The position numbers and the translations under genes were made by a program. Below the pieces are notes generated by a model that saw only the letters and a program-made list of their open reading frames with translations, did no database searches and was not told the DNA's origin. From NCBI RefSeq assembly GCF_001642025.1, contig NZ_LWHO01000001.1:530573-594572 (forward strand): 64,000 bases of DNA, in the 5' to 3' direction. How positions within the stretch are numbered: the stretch's first letter is position 1; every line of letters starts with the position of its first letter. This document shows positions 17,137 to 24,809 of this stretch, one piece after another. The stretch comes from Cutibacterium namnetense. Its GTDB lineage: Bacteria > Actinomycetota > Actinomycetes > Propionibacteriales > Propionibacteriaceae.

Positions 17137-19559
17137 TGCGGCTGCCACGAATTCTCATCGCTGCCCCAGCCTCTGGTGGCGGCAAGACGACTGTTGCCAC
17201 TGGTCTCATGGCGGCGCTTCGCGCCAGTGGCCGGACGGTGGCCCCTTTCAAGGTCGGGCCGGACTACATCGATCCGGGATACCACTCGATGGCGAGTGGA
17301 CGTCCCGGTCGCAACCTCGACTCCGTGATGTGCGGTGACGAGCTCATGGCCCCCCTGCTAGCCCACGGTTTCGTCACCCCTGACCGGGCTGATGTCGCGG
17401 TCATTGAGGGGGTTATGGGGCTCTTCGACGGCCAGCTTGGGACTGGCCGCGGCTCCAGCGCCGAAATCGCCACGACGACCCGAACCCCGGTTGTCGTGGT
17501 CATCGACACCGCACATGCCTCGCTCACCCATGCCGCCGTCGTGGCCGGTTTGGCGACGTTTGACCCTGACGTCACCGTTGCGGGCGTGATCCTTAACCGG
17601 GTGGCCTCGTCGCGCCACGGTGCCGAAGTCGCTCGCGGCTTAGCCCGCCTGGGCATCCCGGTGCTCGGACAGATCCCGCGTACTGAGTCCATCTTCGTGC
17701 CGTCGCGCCACCTCGGTCTCGTGCCGGCGGGGGAATGGGAGGACTCCGCAGCCAAGGTTGCCGGGTTGGGGGACCTCATTGCGGAACACGTCGACCTTGA
17801 GGCGGTCATGGATCTGGCTGCCGGCGCCCCCGACCTCGACGTCGAGCCATGGGATCCCGCTGCCGCCCTGGAATCCGCGGGTTGGCGAGGCCATTGTTAC
17901 CATGAACCGCCGCTTGTGGGCATCTTTGCCGGACGAGCTTTCACCTTCCGCTACCCCGAGACCACTGAGATGCTGACTGCGGCAGGGTTTCGGGTCGTTG
18001 ACGTTGATCCCCTTAGTGATCGGCGCCTCCCTGACGACATCCAAGGGCTGTACTTGGGGGGTGGCTTCCCCCAAGTACACGCCACCGATTTAGAAACCAA
18101 CTCGGAGCTGGCAGCGGACGTGCGGTCCCACGCTGAGGCCGGGATGCCGATCGTCGCTGAGTGTGCCGGGTTGCTGTATCTGTGCCGTCAGCTTGACGGG
18201 CACGAGATGGCTGGTGTGTTGCCGATGGATGCGGCCATGGCAAAACGGCTCACGATGGGATACCGCGTCGCTACCCGTGACTCCATCAGCGTTGTTGGCC
18301 ACGAATTCCACCGCACTACGACGACTCCGCTGGCCGACCTCGACCCGGCGTGGCATATCACGATGCCCGATGGCACCGACCGCGCTGAGGGGGCCTTGGG
18401 AGATCCGGGTGGGCTGGGCCGACCCACGATTCAGGCGTCCTACCTGCACCTGCACTGGGCTGGCCAACCCAGCCAAGCAGCGTGGTTTGCCCGGGAGGTG
18501 GCGAGGTTTTACGAGAGTCGAGATGGGCAAGGCGTTGAGCCCGATCTCGACCATCATGGGGACCGTGACATCGCCGAGGGCCTGGTAGACCTGGCTGTCA
18601 ACGTCCGCGTGAGCGAGCCGCCGCAGTGGCTTCGCGACGCCATCACGTCCACCGAACATGACTGGGCCCGCTATCCCGACGCCACGCCGGGTCGTGAGGC
18701 CCTGGCAGCCCTGCACGGGGTGCCGACCGACATGGTGCTGCCCACCGCAGGTGCCGCAGAGGCCTTCCCGCTGGTCGCCGCACTCAAACCCCGGCACGCA
18801 GTCGTCATCCACCCCCAGTTCACCGAGCCCGAAGCTGCTCTGAGAGCGGCTGGGATGAACGTTAGTCGGCACATCCTTAAAGCTTCCGACGGGTTCGCCC
18901 TCGATCCGGTACTCGTCCCCGATGACGCTGACCTCGTCATTGTCGGAAACCCGACGAATCCCACTGGCAGGCTGCACCCGGCTACCGACCTGCTGGCCTT
19001 GCGCCGTCCCGGAAGAATTCTCGTCGTTGACGAGGCCTTCATGGACGCCACCGACGAGTCCCAGTCCCTCATCGGAAGCGGCATGGATGACCTCCTTGTT
19101 CTACGGTCCCTGACAAAGACCTATGGTCTGGCCGGGATCCGGGCCGGATATGTCGTCGGTGATCGGCACCTCGTCTCGCGGTTGGCAGCCCACCAGACTC
19201 CATGGTCGGTGTCGACTCCAGCAATCGCAGCCATGATCGCCTGCACTTGCGAGGAAGCCAGACGTTTTCGGGGCGAGCTGCGCGACGACATCCCGGCCGC
19301 TCGCGCCGACCTTGTTGAGAAGCTCAACGGCCTCGGGTTGAGCGTGGTTGACTCTGAGGCGCCGTTCGTTTTGGTCAACACATCGTCCCTCAGCGGGGAC
19401 TCGATACGCCAGCCTCTCGTCGAGCGCGGTTTCGCGGTGAGGCGCGGGGAGACGTTTCCTGGGCTCGGACCCACCTGGATCAGGCTCGCGGTCCGTGACC
19501 CGAAGACCCACGCTGAACTCGCCCGAGCTATCTCTGACCTGACAACACACCGCAACTAA
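17130..19559 (+). CDS. cbiA-cobC: Cobyrinate a,c-diamide synthase (CbiA/CobB) fused to CobC/CobD-type decarboxylase
   Basis: An 809-residue fusion. Residues about 1-450 are CbiA/CobB, which amidates the a and c side chains using glutamine and ATP: P-loop APASGGGKTTVATG near residue 10, and a glutaminase domain with the nucleophile in ECAGLLYLC near 343 and histidines in ASYLHLHWAGQ near 440. Residues about 475-809 are a PLP aminotransferase-fold enzyme of the threonine-phosphate decarboxylase type, which makes the aminopropanol phosphate linker: NPTNPTGRLHP near 610 and the PLP lysine in SLTKTYGLAGIRAGY near 660. The two steps are not consecutive. GTG at 17130 has AGGAA six bases upstream; GTG 17133 and ATG 17136 are alternatives. 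Confidence 0.92.
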   Translation: MVMRLPRILIAAPASGGGKTTVATGLMAALRASGRTVAPFKVGPDYIDPGYHSMASGRPGRNLDSVMCGDELMAPLLAHGFVTPDRADVAVIEGVMGLFDGQLGTGRGSSAEIATTTRTPVVVVIDTAHASLTHAAVVAGLATFDPDVTVAGVILNRVASSRHGAEVARGLARLGIPVLGQIPRTESIFVPSRHLGLVPAGEWEDSAAKVAGLGDLIAEHVDLEAVMDLAAGAPDLDVEPWDPAAALESAGWRGHCYHEPPLVGIFAGRAFTFRYPETTEMLTAAGFRVVDVDPLSDRRLPDDIQGLYLGGGFPQVHATDLETNSELAADVRSHAEAGMPIVAECAGLLYLCRQLDGHEMAGVLPMDAAMAKRLTMGYRVATRDSISVVGHEFHRTTTTPLADLDPAWHITMPDGTDRAEGALGDPGGLGRPTIQASYLHLHWAGQPSQAAWFAREVARFYESRDGQGVEPDLDHHGDRDIAEGLVDLAVNVRVSEPPQWLRDAITSTEHDWARYPDATPGREALAALHGVPTDMVLPTAGAAEAFPLVAALKPRHAVVIHPQFTEPEAALRAAGMNVSRHILKASDGFALDPVLVPDDADLVIVGNPTNPTGRLHPATDLLALRRPGRILVVDEAFMDATDESQSLIGSGMDDLLVLRSLTKTYGLAGIRAGYVVGDRHLVSRLAAHQTPWSVSTPAIAAMIACTCEEARRFRGELRDDIPAARADLVEKLNGLGLSVVDSEAPFVLVNTSSLSGDSIRQPLVERGFAVRRGETFPGLGPTWIRLAVRDPKTHAELARAISDLTTHRN

Positions 19560-19568
19560 GGAATACCA

Positions 19569-20345
19569 ATGACTTACTCTGCAGACCTCGTTCCCGGCAC
19601 CGTCACCCTCGTGGGAGGTGGCCCTGGTGATCCCGGATTGCTGACCGTCGCCGGACTTGAAGCGGTGCGTCAGGCCGACGTCATCCTCTATGACCGGCTC
19701 GCCCCGGCTGTCGTCATGGACGAGAACCCCCAGGCCGAGAGGATCCCGGTCGGCAAAGTGCCGCGCGGACCATACGTTCCTCAGGAACGCATCAACGAAC
19801 TGCTCATCGAGCATGCCAAGGCTGGGCGCAAGGTGGTGCGCCTCAAAGGCGGCGACTCCTTTGTGTTCGGCCGCGGCGGCGAGGAATGGCAGGCATGCGT
19901 TGCTGCTGGCGTTCCGGTGCGCATCATCCCTGGTGTCACGTCGTGCGTAGCCGGTCCCGAGCTTGTGGGGATTCCGCTGACCCATCGTCACATGGTGCAG
20001 GGATTCACCGTCGTTTCCGGTCACGTAGCCCCTGGTGATACGCGGTCCGAGTTGGACTGGGCCCAAATCGCCAAGACGGGCACCACCCTGGTGATTCTCA
20101 TGGGTGTGGCCCACATTGACGGCATCGCTGCCCGTCTGATGGACGGCGGGTTAGCCGGAGACACGCCGGTCGCCATCATTGCCGATGCTTCACTGCCTAC
20201 CCAGCGCTTCCTGACGACGACCCTCGAGAAAGCAGCCGACGATATGGCCGATGCCGAGATCAAGCCGCCGGCCATCACCGTCGTCGGCGACGTCGCCGGG
20301 CTTGACCTTGACAAGACCCAGGTCCACGAACCGTCTGATCACTGA
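19569..20345 (+). CDS. cobA: Uroporphyrinogen-III C-methyltransferase (SUMT, CobA)
   Basis: Adds methyl groups at C-2 and C-7 of uroporphyrinogen III to give precorrin-2, the branch point into cobalamin and siroheme. The 258-residue length is normal for stand-alone SUMT. Motifs: VGGGPGDPGLLTVAGLEA near residue 13, RLKGGDSFVFGRGGEE near 93, and PGVTSCVAGPE near 120. AAGGA precedes the ATG, nine bases after the previous stop. Its product feeds the dehydrogenase domain fused to CbiX. Convergent with cbiJ, 19 bases apart. Confidence 0.96.
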   Translation: MTYSADLVPGTVTLVGGGPGDPGLLTVAGLEAVRQADVILYDRLAPAVVMDENPQAERIPVGKVPRGPYVPQERINELLIEHAKAGRKVVRLKGGDSFVFGRGGEEWQACVAAGVPVRIIPGVTSCVAGPELVGIPLTHRHMVQGFTVVSGHVAPGDTRSELDWAQIAKTGTTLVILMGVAHIDGIAARLMDGGLAGDTPVAIIADASLPTQRFLTTTLEKAADDMADAEIKPPAITVVGDVAGLDLDKTQVHEPSDH

Positions 20346-20364
20346 GATATTGCCCGGTGAGGGA

Positions 20365-21117
20365 TTACTGCTCAATCACGGTGGCGATGTGATTTCCCGT
20401 CCACTGCACCGCCTCGTCGACCGTGCTGAGCTCATCCCCCCAGCCGGGGGCCGGACCACGTGACACCATGATGACCTGGACATTAGTTTCGGCTGCCAGC
20501 CGAAGCTTAGGGTCAAGGCTGGTGCCCCCCGAGTCTTTGGAGACGAGGGTGGCCACCCCCTGCGAGAAGATCTCTCGCTCGCGGTCGAGAGTGAATGGCC
20601 CGCGCTCTTGCAGGACCGTCCAGTTTTCAGGAAGCTTCTCCTCAGGGGCGTCGATGCAGCGCACGATCACCCGACGCGGGCCAAGCTTTAGATAGTGCTT
20701 GACGGGCTGGCGTCCCACCGTCAGCAGGATGACGTCGGGCATATCAGCTAAAGCTTGAGCTGCGCCGTCGTGGTCGTCAACCCAGTACCAGGTGGCTGCC
20801 TCAGGTTGGGTACGCCAGCTTGGTGGTGCCAGCCGCGCCAGCGGAAGGTTGAGGTCGCGGCATGCATGGGCGGCGTGACCGTGCATAGTTGCGGCGAAAG
20901 GGTGGGAGGCATCCACCATGACCTTGACCTCGTTGTCAGCTAGGAATTCCTTGAGACCATCGATGCCGCCGAAACCACCGAGGCGGGTCGGGCCAGGAAC
21001 TGGTCGCGGGGATTTCGTGCGTCCCGCTAACGAGGTGCACAGGTCCACCCCTTCATCGAGTAGTTGGGTGGCTAACTGCCGAGCCTTCGTCGTGCCGCCA
21101 AGAATGAGGACGTCCAT
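20365..21117 (-). CDS. cbiJ: Precorrin-6A reductase (CbiJ/CobK)
   Basis: Reduces the macrocycle of (cobalt-)precorrin-6A with NADPH. A 250-residue protein of normal length with the N-terminal nucleotide-binding MDVLILGGTTKARQLA, the family motif DASHPFAATMHGHA near residue 70, and the C-terminal KDSGGTSLDPKL region. It is a single minus-strand gene between cobA (convergent) and the riboswitch-led cobT unit (divergent, about 30 bases from start codon to aptamer). No ribosome-binding site of good quality precedes it, so a very short or absent leader is possible. Confidence 0.93.
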   Translation of the reverse strand: MDVLILGGTTKARQLATQLLDEGVDLCTSLAGRTKSPRPVPGPTRLGGFGGIDGLKEFLADNEVKVMVDASHPFAATMHGHAAHACRDLNLPLARLAPPSWRTQPEAATWYWVDDHDGAAQALADMPDVILLTVGRQPVKHYLKLGPRRVIVRCIDAPEEKLPENWTVLQERGPFTLDREREIFSQGVATLVSKDSGGTSLDPKLRLAAETNVQVIMVSRGPAPGWGDELSTVDEAVQWTGNHIATVIEQ

Positions 21118-21147
21118 GAGTCCATCAAACCAGCCTGTGGAACAATG

Positions 21148-21230
21148 AGGTTCGATCGCGGTGGAACACCGGTGAGAATCCGGGACGGTCCCGCCACTGT
21201 GACGCCTTTGGGTGAAGTCAGACCAGAACC
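21148..21230 (+). promoter_or_regulatory. Cobalamin riboswitch leading cobT/U-cobS
   Basis: GCGGTGGAACACCGGTGAGAATCC-like blocks precede the exact B12 box GCCACTGTGA at 21193-21202, followed by GAAGTCAGACC at 21214-21224. A strong GC hairpin (21238-21257, CCCGCCCC / GGGGTGGG, loop GACC) follows directly and could be part of the expression platform. The aptamer lies inside an open frame running into cobT, so the true cobT start must be downstream. Confidence 0.9.
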
Positions 21231-21237
21231 GCGCTCA

Positions 21238-21257
21238 CCCGCCCCGACCGGGGTGGG
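21238..21257 (+). promoter_or_regulatory. GC-rich hairpin directly after the cobT riboswitch
   Basis: Eight base pairs (one G-T) close a four-base loop eight bases after the aptamer's closing motif. No U-run follows, so Rho-independent termination in the classical form is not supported. It may be an antiterminator partner or a fixed structural element of the leader, which runs a further ~85 bases to the start codon. Confidence 0.45.
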
Positions 21258-21342
21258 ACCACTGCGGCGCACGTGCGTGGCACCCGGGCCTGCGAGGACA
21301 CAGACTTGGGGGATGCGGCGGCGTCCCCGACGATGGAGCATG

Positions 21343-23010
21343 ATGGCCCGCCTGCCCGAATCCTTATCCGTTGACAGCCTGCTCGCGCGCACGGTGCGAG
21401 GTATCCGAGGCGCTGATGCCAAAGCTCTGGAGGCAGCTCGAGCTCGCCAGCAGCTACTTACCAAACCTGAGGGATCGTTGGGGCTGCTGGAGGACCTGTC
21501 GATTCGGTTGGCCGGAATGTGCGGGCAGGTGCCAGTGACGGTGCCGAGCCATCCAGTTGTTGGGCTATTCGCTGGTGATCACGGGGTATGGGCGCAAGGT
21601 GTTTCGCCGGATCCTCAGGAGATCACCACCCAGCAGATGGTCAATATGGCGGCTGGTGGGGCGGCGATCAGCGTGCTGTCGCGCCAGATGGGTGCCCAGC
21701 TGTGGATCACCGACGTCGGCGCCCGATGCGAGGTGGACGCCCCAATCCGGCAGCGGTGTGTGCGTCGCGGCACTGACGACATCTCTCAAGGCCCGGCGAT
21801 GAGTCTCGACGAGGCTGTCCAGGCTCTCGAAGTTGGTATTGAGACTGGGGTGGAGGCCGTCGAGCAGGGGGCTGACATCCTTGTCACCGGAGAGATGGGA
21901 ATCGCCAACACGACGCCGGCGGCGGCCCTTATTAGCGTTTTCACCGGATTGGCGCCCGCCGAAGTGACTGGAAAGGGGGCCGGGTCGGACGATCGTCGTC
22001 ATCAGCACAAGATCGGTGTCGTCGTTCGTGCCCTGCAAGTTAACCAGCCTAAAGCCGAGCACCCGGTTGAGGCGTTGGCGAAGGTCGGAGGTTTCGAGCA
22101 CGCCGCCATGGCCGGTTTCATTCTGGCCGCGGCTTCGTCGCGGGTCCCTGTGCTTATTGACGGTGTCATCGCGTGTTCGGCCGCCCTGACGGCCACCGCG
22201 ATCTGTCCCGAGGCGCGAGATTTCATCATCACGAGCCACGCCGGTGCCGAACCAGGAATCACGGCATCGACCTCTGCCTTGGGCTTGCCCGCTCTGTTGG
22301 ACCTCGGTATGAGGCTGGGGGAGGGGTCCGGGGCCATCTTGAGTTTGCCGATCGTGCAGGCCAGCGCCCACATCCTTAACGAGATGGCCACCTTCGAGGA
22401 CGCTGAGGTCACCGACATCAAGGTGAGCGGCGAAACCGAGATTCCCGACACCGCCCAGGCCGGCGCTCCTGCCTGTCGGATGCTTGTCATTGGCGGTGCG
22501 CGCTCGGGGAAATCGACCTTCGCCGAGTCGAGGCTGCCCCGCGATTCCCGCGTCACCTATGTTGCGACTTCCCAGCGCAACCCCGGCGACACCGAGTGGG
22601 AGGAAAGGATCCGCTTGCATCAAGCTCGGCGCCCGGCGACGTGGCGAACCATCGAGACCATCGATATCGCTTCAGTGTTGCTGGCCGACGATGATTCCCC
22701 GGTGCTGGTTGATTGCCTTGGGGTGTGGATCACGCGGATTCTTGACGAGGTTGGGGCCTGGACTGCCGCTGCCGAAGATGAGACCTGGCACAACGACTTA
22801 CGAAGCCGCGTCGACGAGTTAACCGGCGCTATCCGTCGTACCCGTCGGGACGTCATCTTTGTCTCCAACGAGGTCGGGATGGGCGTTGTGCCCGACACCC
22901 CAGCCGGGCGGCTCTTCCGTGACGAGCTGGGGCGTCTCAATGCAGCTGTCGGGGATGCCTGCGACGAGGTCTGGATGTGCGTGGCCGGAATCCCGAAGAG
23001 GTGGGCATGA
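21343..23010 (+). CDS. cobT-cobU: CobT-CobU fusion: lower-ligand phosphoribosyltransferase plus cobinamide kinase/guanylyltransferase
   Basis: A 555-residue fusion. The first ~355 residues are nicotinate-nucleotide:dimethylbenzimidazole phosphoribosyltransferase: LLTKPEGSLGLLEDL near 38, FAGDHGVWAQGVSPDP near 78, TGEMGIANTTPAAAL near 183, and the GAEPGITASTSALGLPALLD stretch near 305. The last ~165 residues are CobU: P-loop IGGARSGKSTFAES near 383, the guanylylated-His region RLHQARRP near 425 and SNEVGMGVVPDTPAGR near 508. Together they make the two activated halves that CobS joins. The start at 21343 (second of two tandem ATGs) is favoured by GGAG at 21335; the open frame upstream is riboswitch leader. 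Confidence 0.93.
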   Translation: MARLPESLSVDSLLARTVRGIRGADAKALEAARARQQLLTKPEGSLGLLEDLSIRLAGMCGQVPVTVPSHPVVGLFAGDHGVWAQGVSPDPQEITTQQMVNMAAGGAAISVLSRQMGAQLWITDVGARCEVDAPIRQRCVRRGTDDISQGPAMSLDEAVQALEVGIETGVEAVEQGADILVTGEMGIANTTPAAALISVFTGLAPAEVTGKGAGSDDRRHQHKIGVVVRALQVNQPKAEHPVEALAKVGGFEHAAMAGFILAAASSRVPVLIDGVIACSAALTATAICPEARDFIITSHAGAEPGITASTSALGLPALLDLGMRLGEGSGAILSLPIVQASAHILNEMATFEDAEVTDIKVSGETEIPDTAQAGAPACRMLVIGGARSGKSTFAESRLPRDSRVTYVATSQRNPGDTEWEERIRLHQARRPATWRTIETIDIASVLLADDDSPVLVDCLGVWITRILDEVGAWTAAAEDETWHNDLRSRVDELTGAIRRTRRDVIFVSNEVGMGVVPDTPAGRLFRDELGRLNAAVGDACDEVWMCVAGIPKRWA

Positions 23011-23846
23011 CCGACAAACAGCATGCGGATCTCGGGAAGCTCGGGCCGCTGCGTGGGATTGCCGAGGCCCTGTCTCTCTTCACGATCTTGCCTGGGCCAT
23101 ACCTGAACGACATTGACCGTCCGCTAGCGCGTCGTGCTATTACCGCTTTTCCGTGGCTGGGTCTATTCCTGGGCGTGGTGGCGGGAGGAATCGTCGCCCT
23201 GGTACTGGGATTGGGGGCCGGGTCTTGGCTGGCTGGGGTGCTAGCGCTGTGCTGGCTGGCCGGGGCGACGGGTGGCTTCCATCTGGATGGGGTTGCTGAC
23301 ACCGCGGATGGTTTGGGATCCCGCGCGGTACCGGAGAAAGCCCTCGAGATCATGAAGAAGTCCGATATCGGGCCGATGGGCGTCATAAGCATCATCCTCG
23401 TGCTGCTCGTTGACGCGGCCGCGGTGGTGAGCCTAGCTGGAACAGCTGGTCCGGGGTCATGGTGGCGAGTGGCGATTTTGGTGGGACTTGGCCCTGTGCT
23501 GGGTCGTGCGGCCATCCTTTTCGCGACGATGACCGGAGTGCCATGTGCCCGCCCGGGTGGGTTCGGGTCTTTGGTCGCGGGAGTAACGACGCCGAGGTCA
23601 GCGGCGATCAACCTCACAGCGTTGGGGTGCGTGTGTGCCCTGGCCGGGTTGGCGGCTGGTGGCTGGAGGTGGTGCTTGGTGGCCGTTGGCTGTGCCGCGG
23701 TGACCTTGCTCATCGCTCGAGGATGGATTCATCACCTGGTGAGACGCCTGTCCGGGATGACGGGTGACACTTTCGGAAGCGTCAATGAGGTGACGCAGTT
23801 GATGTTCTGGGTTCTGACGGCGCTGACCGTGGCGGTGATGTCGTGA
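23007..23846 (+). CDS. cobS: Adenosylcobinamide-GDP ribazoletransferase (CobS)
   Basis: Integral membrane enzyme that joins adenosylcobinamide-GDP to alpha-ribazole (phosphate) as the final assembly step. The 279 residues contain about seven hydrophobic helices and the catalytic motif GGFHLDGVADTADGLGS near residue 93. The ATG at 23007 overlaps the CobT-CobU stop; an earlier in-frame ATG at 22977 would extend into that gene and is less likely. The stop overlaps the GTG of the next gene, so all three genes are translationally coupled. Confidence 0.94.
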   Translation: MTDKQHADLGKLGPLRGIAEALSLFTILPGPYLNDIDRPLARRAITAFPWLGLFLGVVAGGIVALVLGLGAGSWLAGVLALCWLAGATGGFHLDGVADTADGLGSRAVPEKALEIMKKSDIGPMGVISIILVLLVDAAAVVSLAGTAGPGSWWRVAILVGLGPVLGRAAILFATMTGVPCARPGGFGSLVAGVTTPRSAAINLTALGCVCALAGLAAGGWRWCLVAVGCAAVTLLIARGWIHHLVRRLSGMTGDTFGSVNEVTQLMFWVLTALTVAVMS

Positions 23847-24607
23847 TCGACGATCTCGGTGCCGAGGTTCCGGTGACTAGACCCGTCCAGCGGGTGGTGA
23901 GCCTGGTGCCATCGATTACTGAGGCCATTGCAAAAACCTGTCCACAAACCTTGGTGGGGTGCACCGATTACTGCATTCGTCCCGCTGATCTGGAGGTGGT
24001 CGTCGGTCAGCCGGTGGCACGAGTGAGGGGTACGAAGAATCCTGATCGCAGAGCCATCGTGGGCCTGCATCCTGACCTGGTGGTAGCTAATCAGGAGGAG
24101 AACCGTAAGCACGACGTCATCTTGCTCCGCCAGGCCGGAGTACCGGTGTGGGTGACGCGAATCGACACCGTCGACGAGGCTGTATCCAGTCTGACGAGGT
24201 TGTTCGAGGAAGGTTTTGGCGTCAGGTGCCCCCAGTGGTTGGAGGAGGCCGATCGGCAATGGCGTGAACCGTGGTGCGGCGAGGTGCTTTCCGCTGTGAC
24301 GGCCGTCTGGCGGGATCCTTGGATCTGTGTCGGACCGGACACCTACATCGCTGACGTGCTGAGGCATGTCGGAGTACAACCCATCGATCTACCGGGAGGG
24401 GCCAGATACCCTCACGCAGCGCTGGATGACCTTGTCGCGGCCCGACCGGACCGAGTTATCTTGCCTGACGAGCCTTACCAGTTCGGTCCTGACGATGCCG
24501 GGGCTTTCCCCGATCTCGACGTCCGTTTGGTCGACGGTCAGAAGTTGGCGTGGTACGGCCCGTCCATGGTCGGGGCGCGTCAGTACCTCTCCTCGGCATT
24601 GAGGTGA
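23843..24607 (+). CDS. BtuF-like helical-backbone metal-receptor protein without signal peptide
   Basis: A 254-residue protein with the fold signature of BtuF-type binding proteins: RVVSLVPSITEAIAKT near residue 16, LVGCTDYCIRPADLE near 36, LHPDLVVANQEENR near 76, and the C-terminal WYGPSMVGARQYL. It starts with charged residues and has no signal peptide or lipobox, so it should stay in the cytoplasm. GTG start, four-base overlap with cobS, so it belongs to the cobT/U-cobS unit and its riboswitch. No permease or ATPase is next to it. A cytoplasmic corrinoid-binding or delivery role is an inference; family members of this soluble type are widespread in actinobacteria without an assigned function. 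Confidence 0.82.
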   Translation: MIDDLGAEVPVTRPVQRVVSLVPSITEAIAKTCPQTLVGCTDYCIRPADLEVVVGQPVARVRGTKNPDRRAIVGLHPDLVVANQEENRKHDVILLRQAGVPVWVTRIDTVDEAVSSLTRLFEEGFGVRCPQWLEEADRQWREPWCGEVLSAVTAVWRDPWICVGPDTYIADVLRHVGVQPIDLPGGARYPHAALDDLVAARPDRVILPDEPYQFGPDDAGAFPDLDVRLVDGQKLAWYGPSMVGARQYLSSALR

Positions 24608-24663
24608 CTGACGCTGAGTCGGCAACATGTGCCACAATGTTCTACGTCGCTGTGATGTGACAT

Positions 24664-24739
24664 GCCTCTGTAGCTCAGTTGGTAGAGCGCCGCTCTTGTA
24701 AAGCGATGGTCGCGGGTTCGATTCCTGTCAGAGGCTCCA
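24664..24739 (+). tRNA. tRNA-Thr (anticodon TGT)
   Basis: A 76-base cloverleaf: acceptor GCCTCTG pairs with CAGAGGC, D-arm GCTCAGTTGGTAGAGC, anticodon loop CTTGTAA with TGT, T-arm GCGGGTTCGATTCCTGT. The 3' CCA is encoded. It reads ACA codons. It stands alone between the cobalamin region and the convergent secreted-protein genes. Confidence 0.97.
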
Positions 24740-24752
24740 TCCCCTTTAGCTA

Positions 24753-24804
24753 GCCCCGTGATGGCAGCCTAACGTCGAGGCGTCAGGACGCCATCACGGG
24801 GGGC
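24753..24804. terminator. Stem-loop between tRNA-Thr and the convergent secreted-protein gene
   Basis: CCCCGTGATGGC (24754-24765) and GCCATCACGGGG (24790-24801) are perfect 12-base complements. The 24-base loop holds a further imperfect stem (CCT.ACG / CGT.AGG). It begins 6 bases beyond the stop of the minus-strand gene and 14 bases after the tRNA, so it could stop transcription from both sides. There is no T-run on either strand. Confidence 0.6.
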
Positions 24805-24809
24805 TTGCG

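Noticed and set aside
21145-21342. N-terminal extension of CobT-CobU
   Set aside because: This stretch is the cobalamin riboswitch and leader; family similarity begins after 21343.
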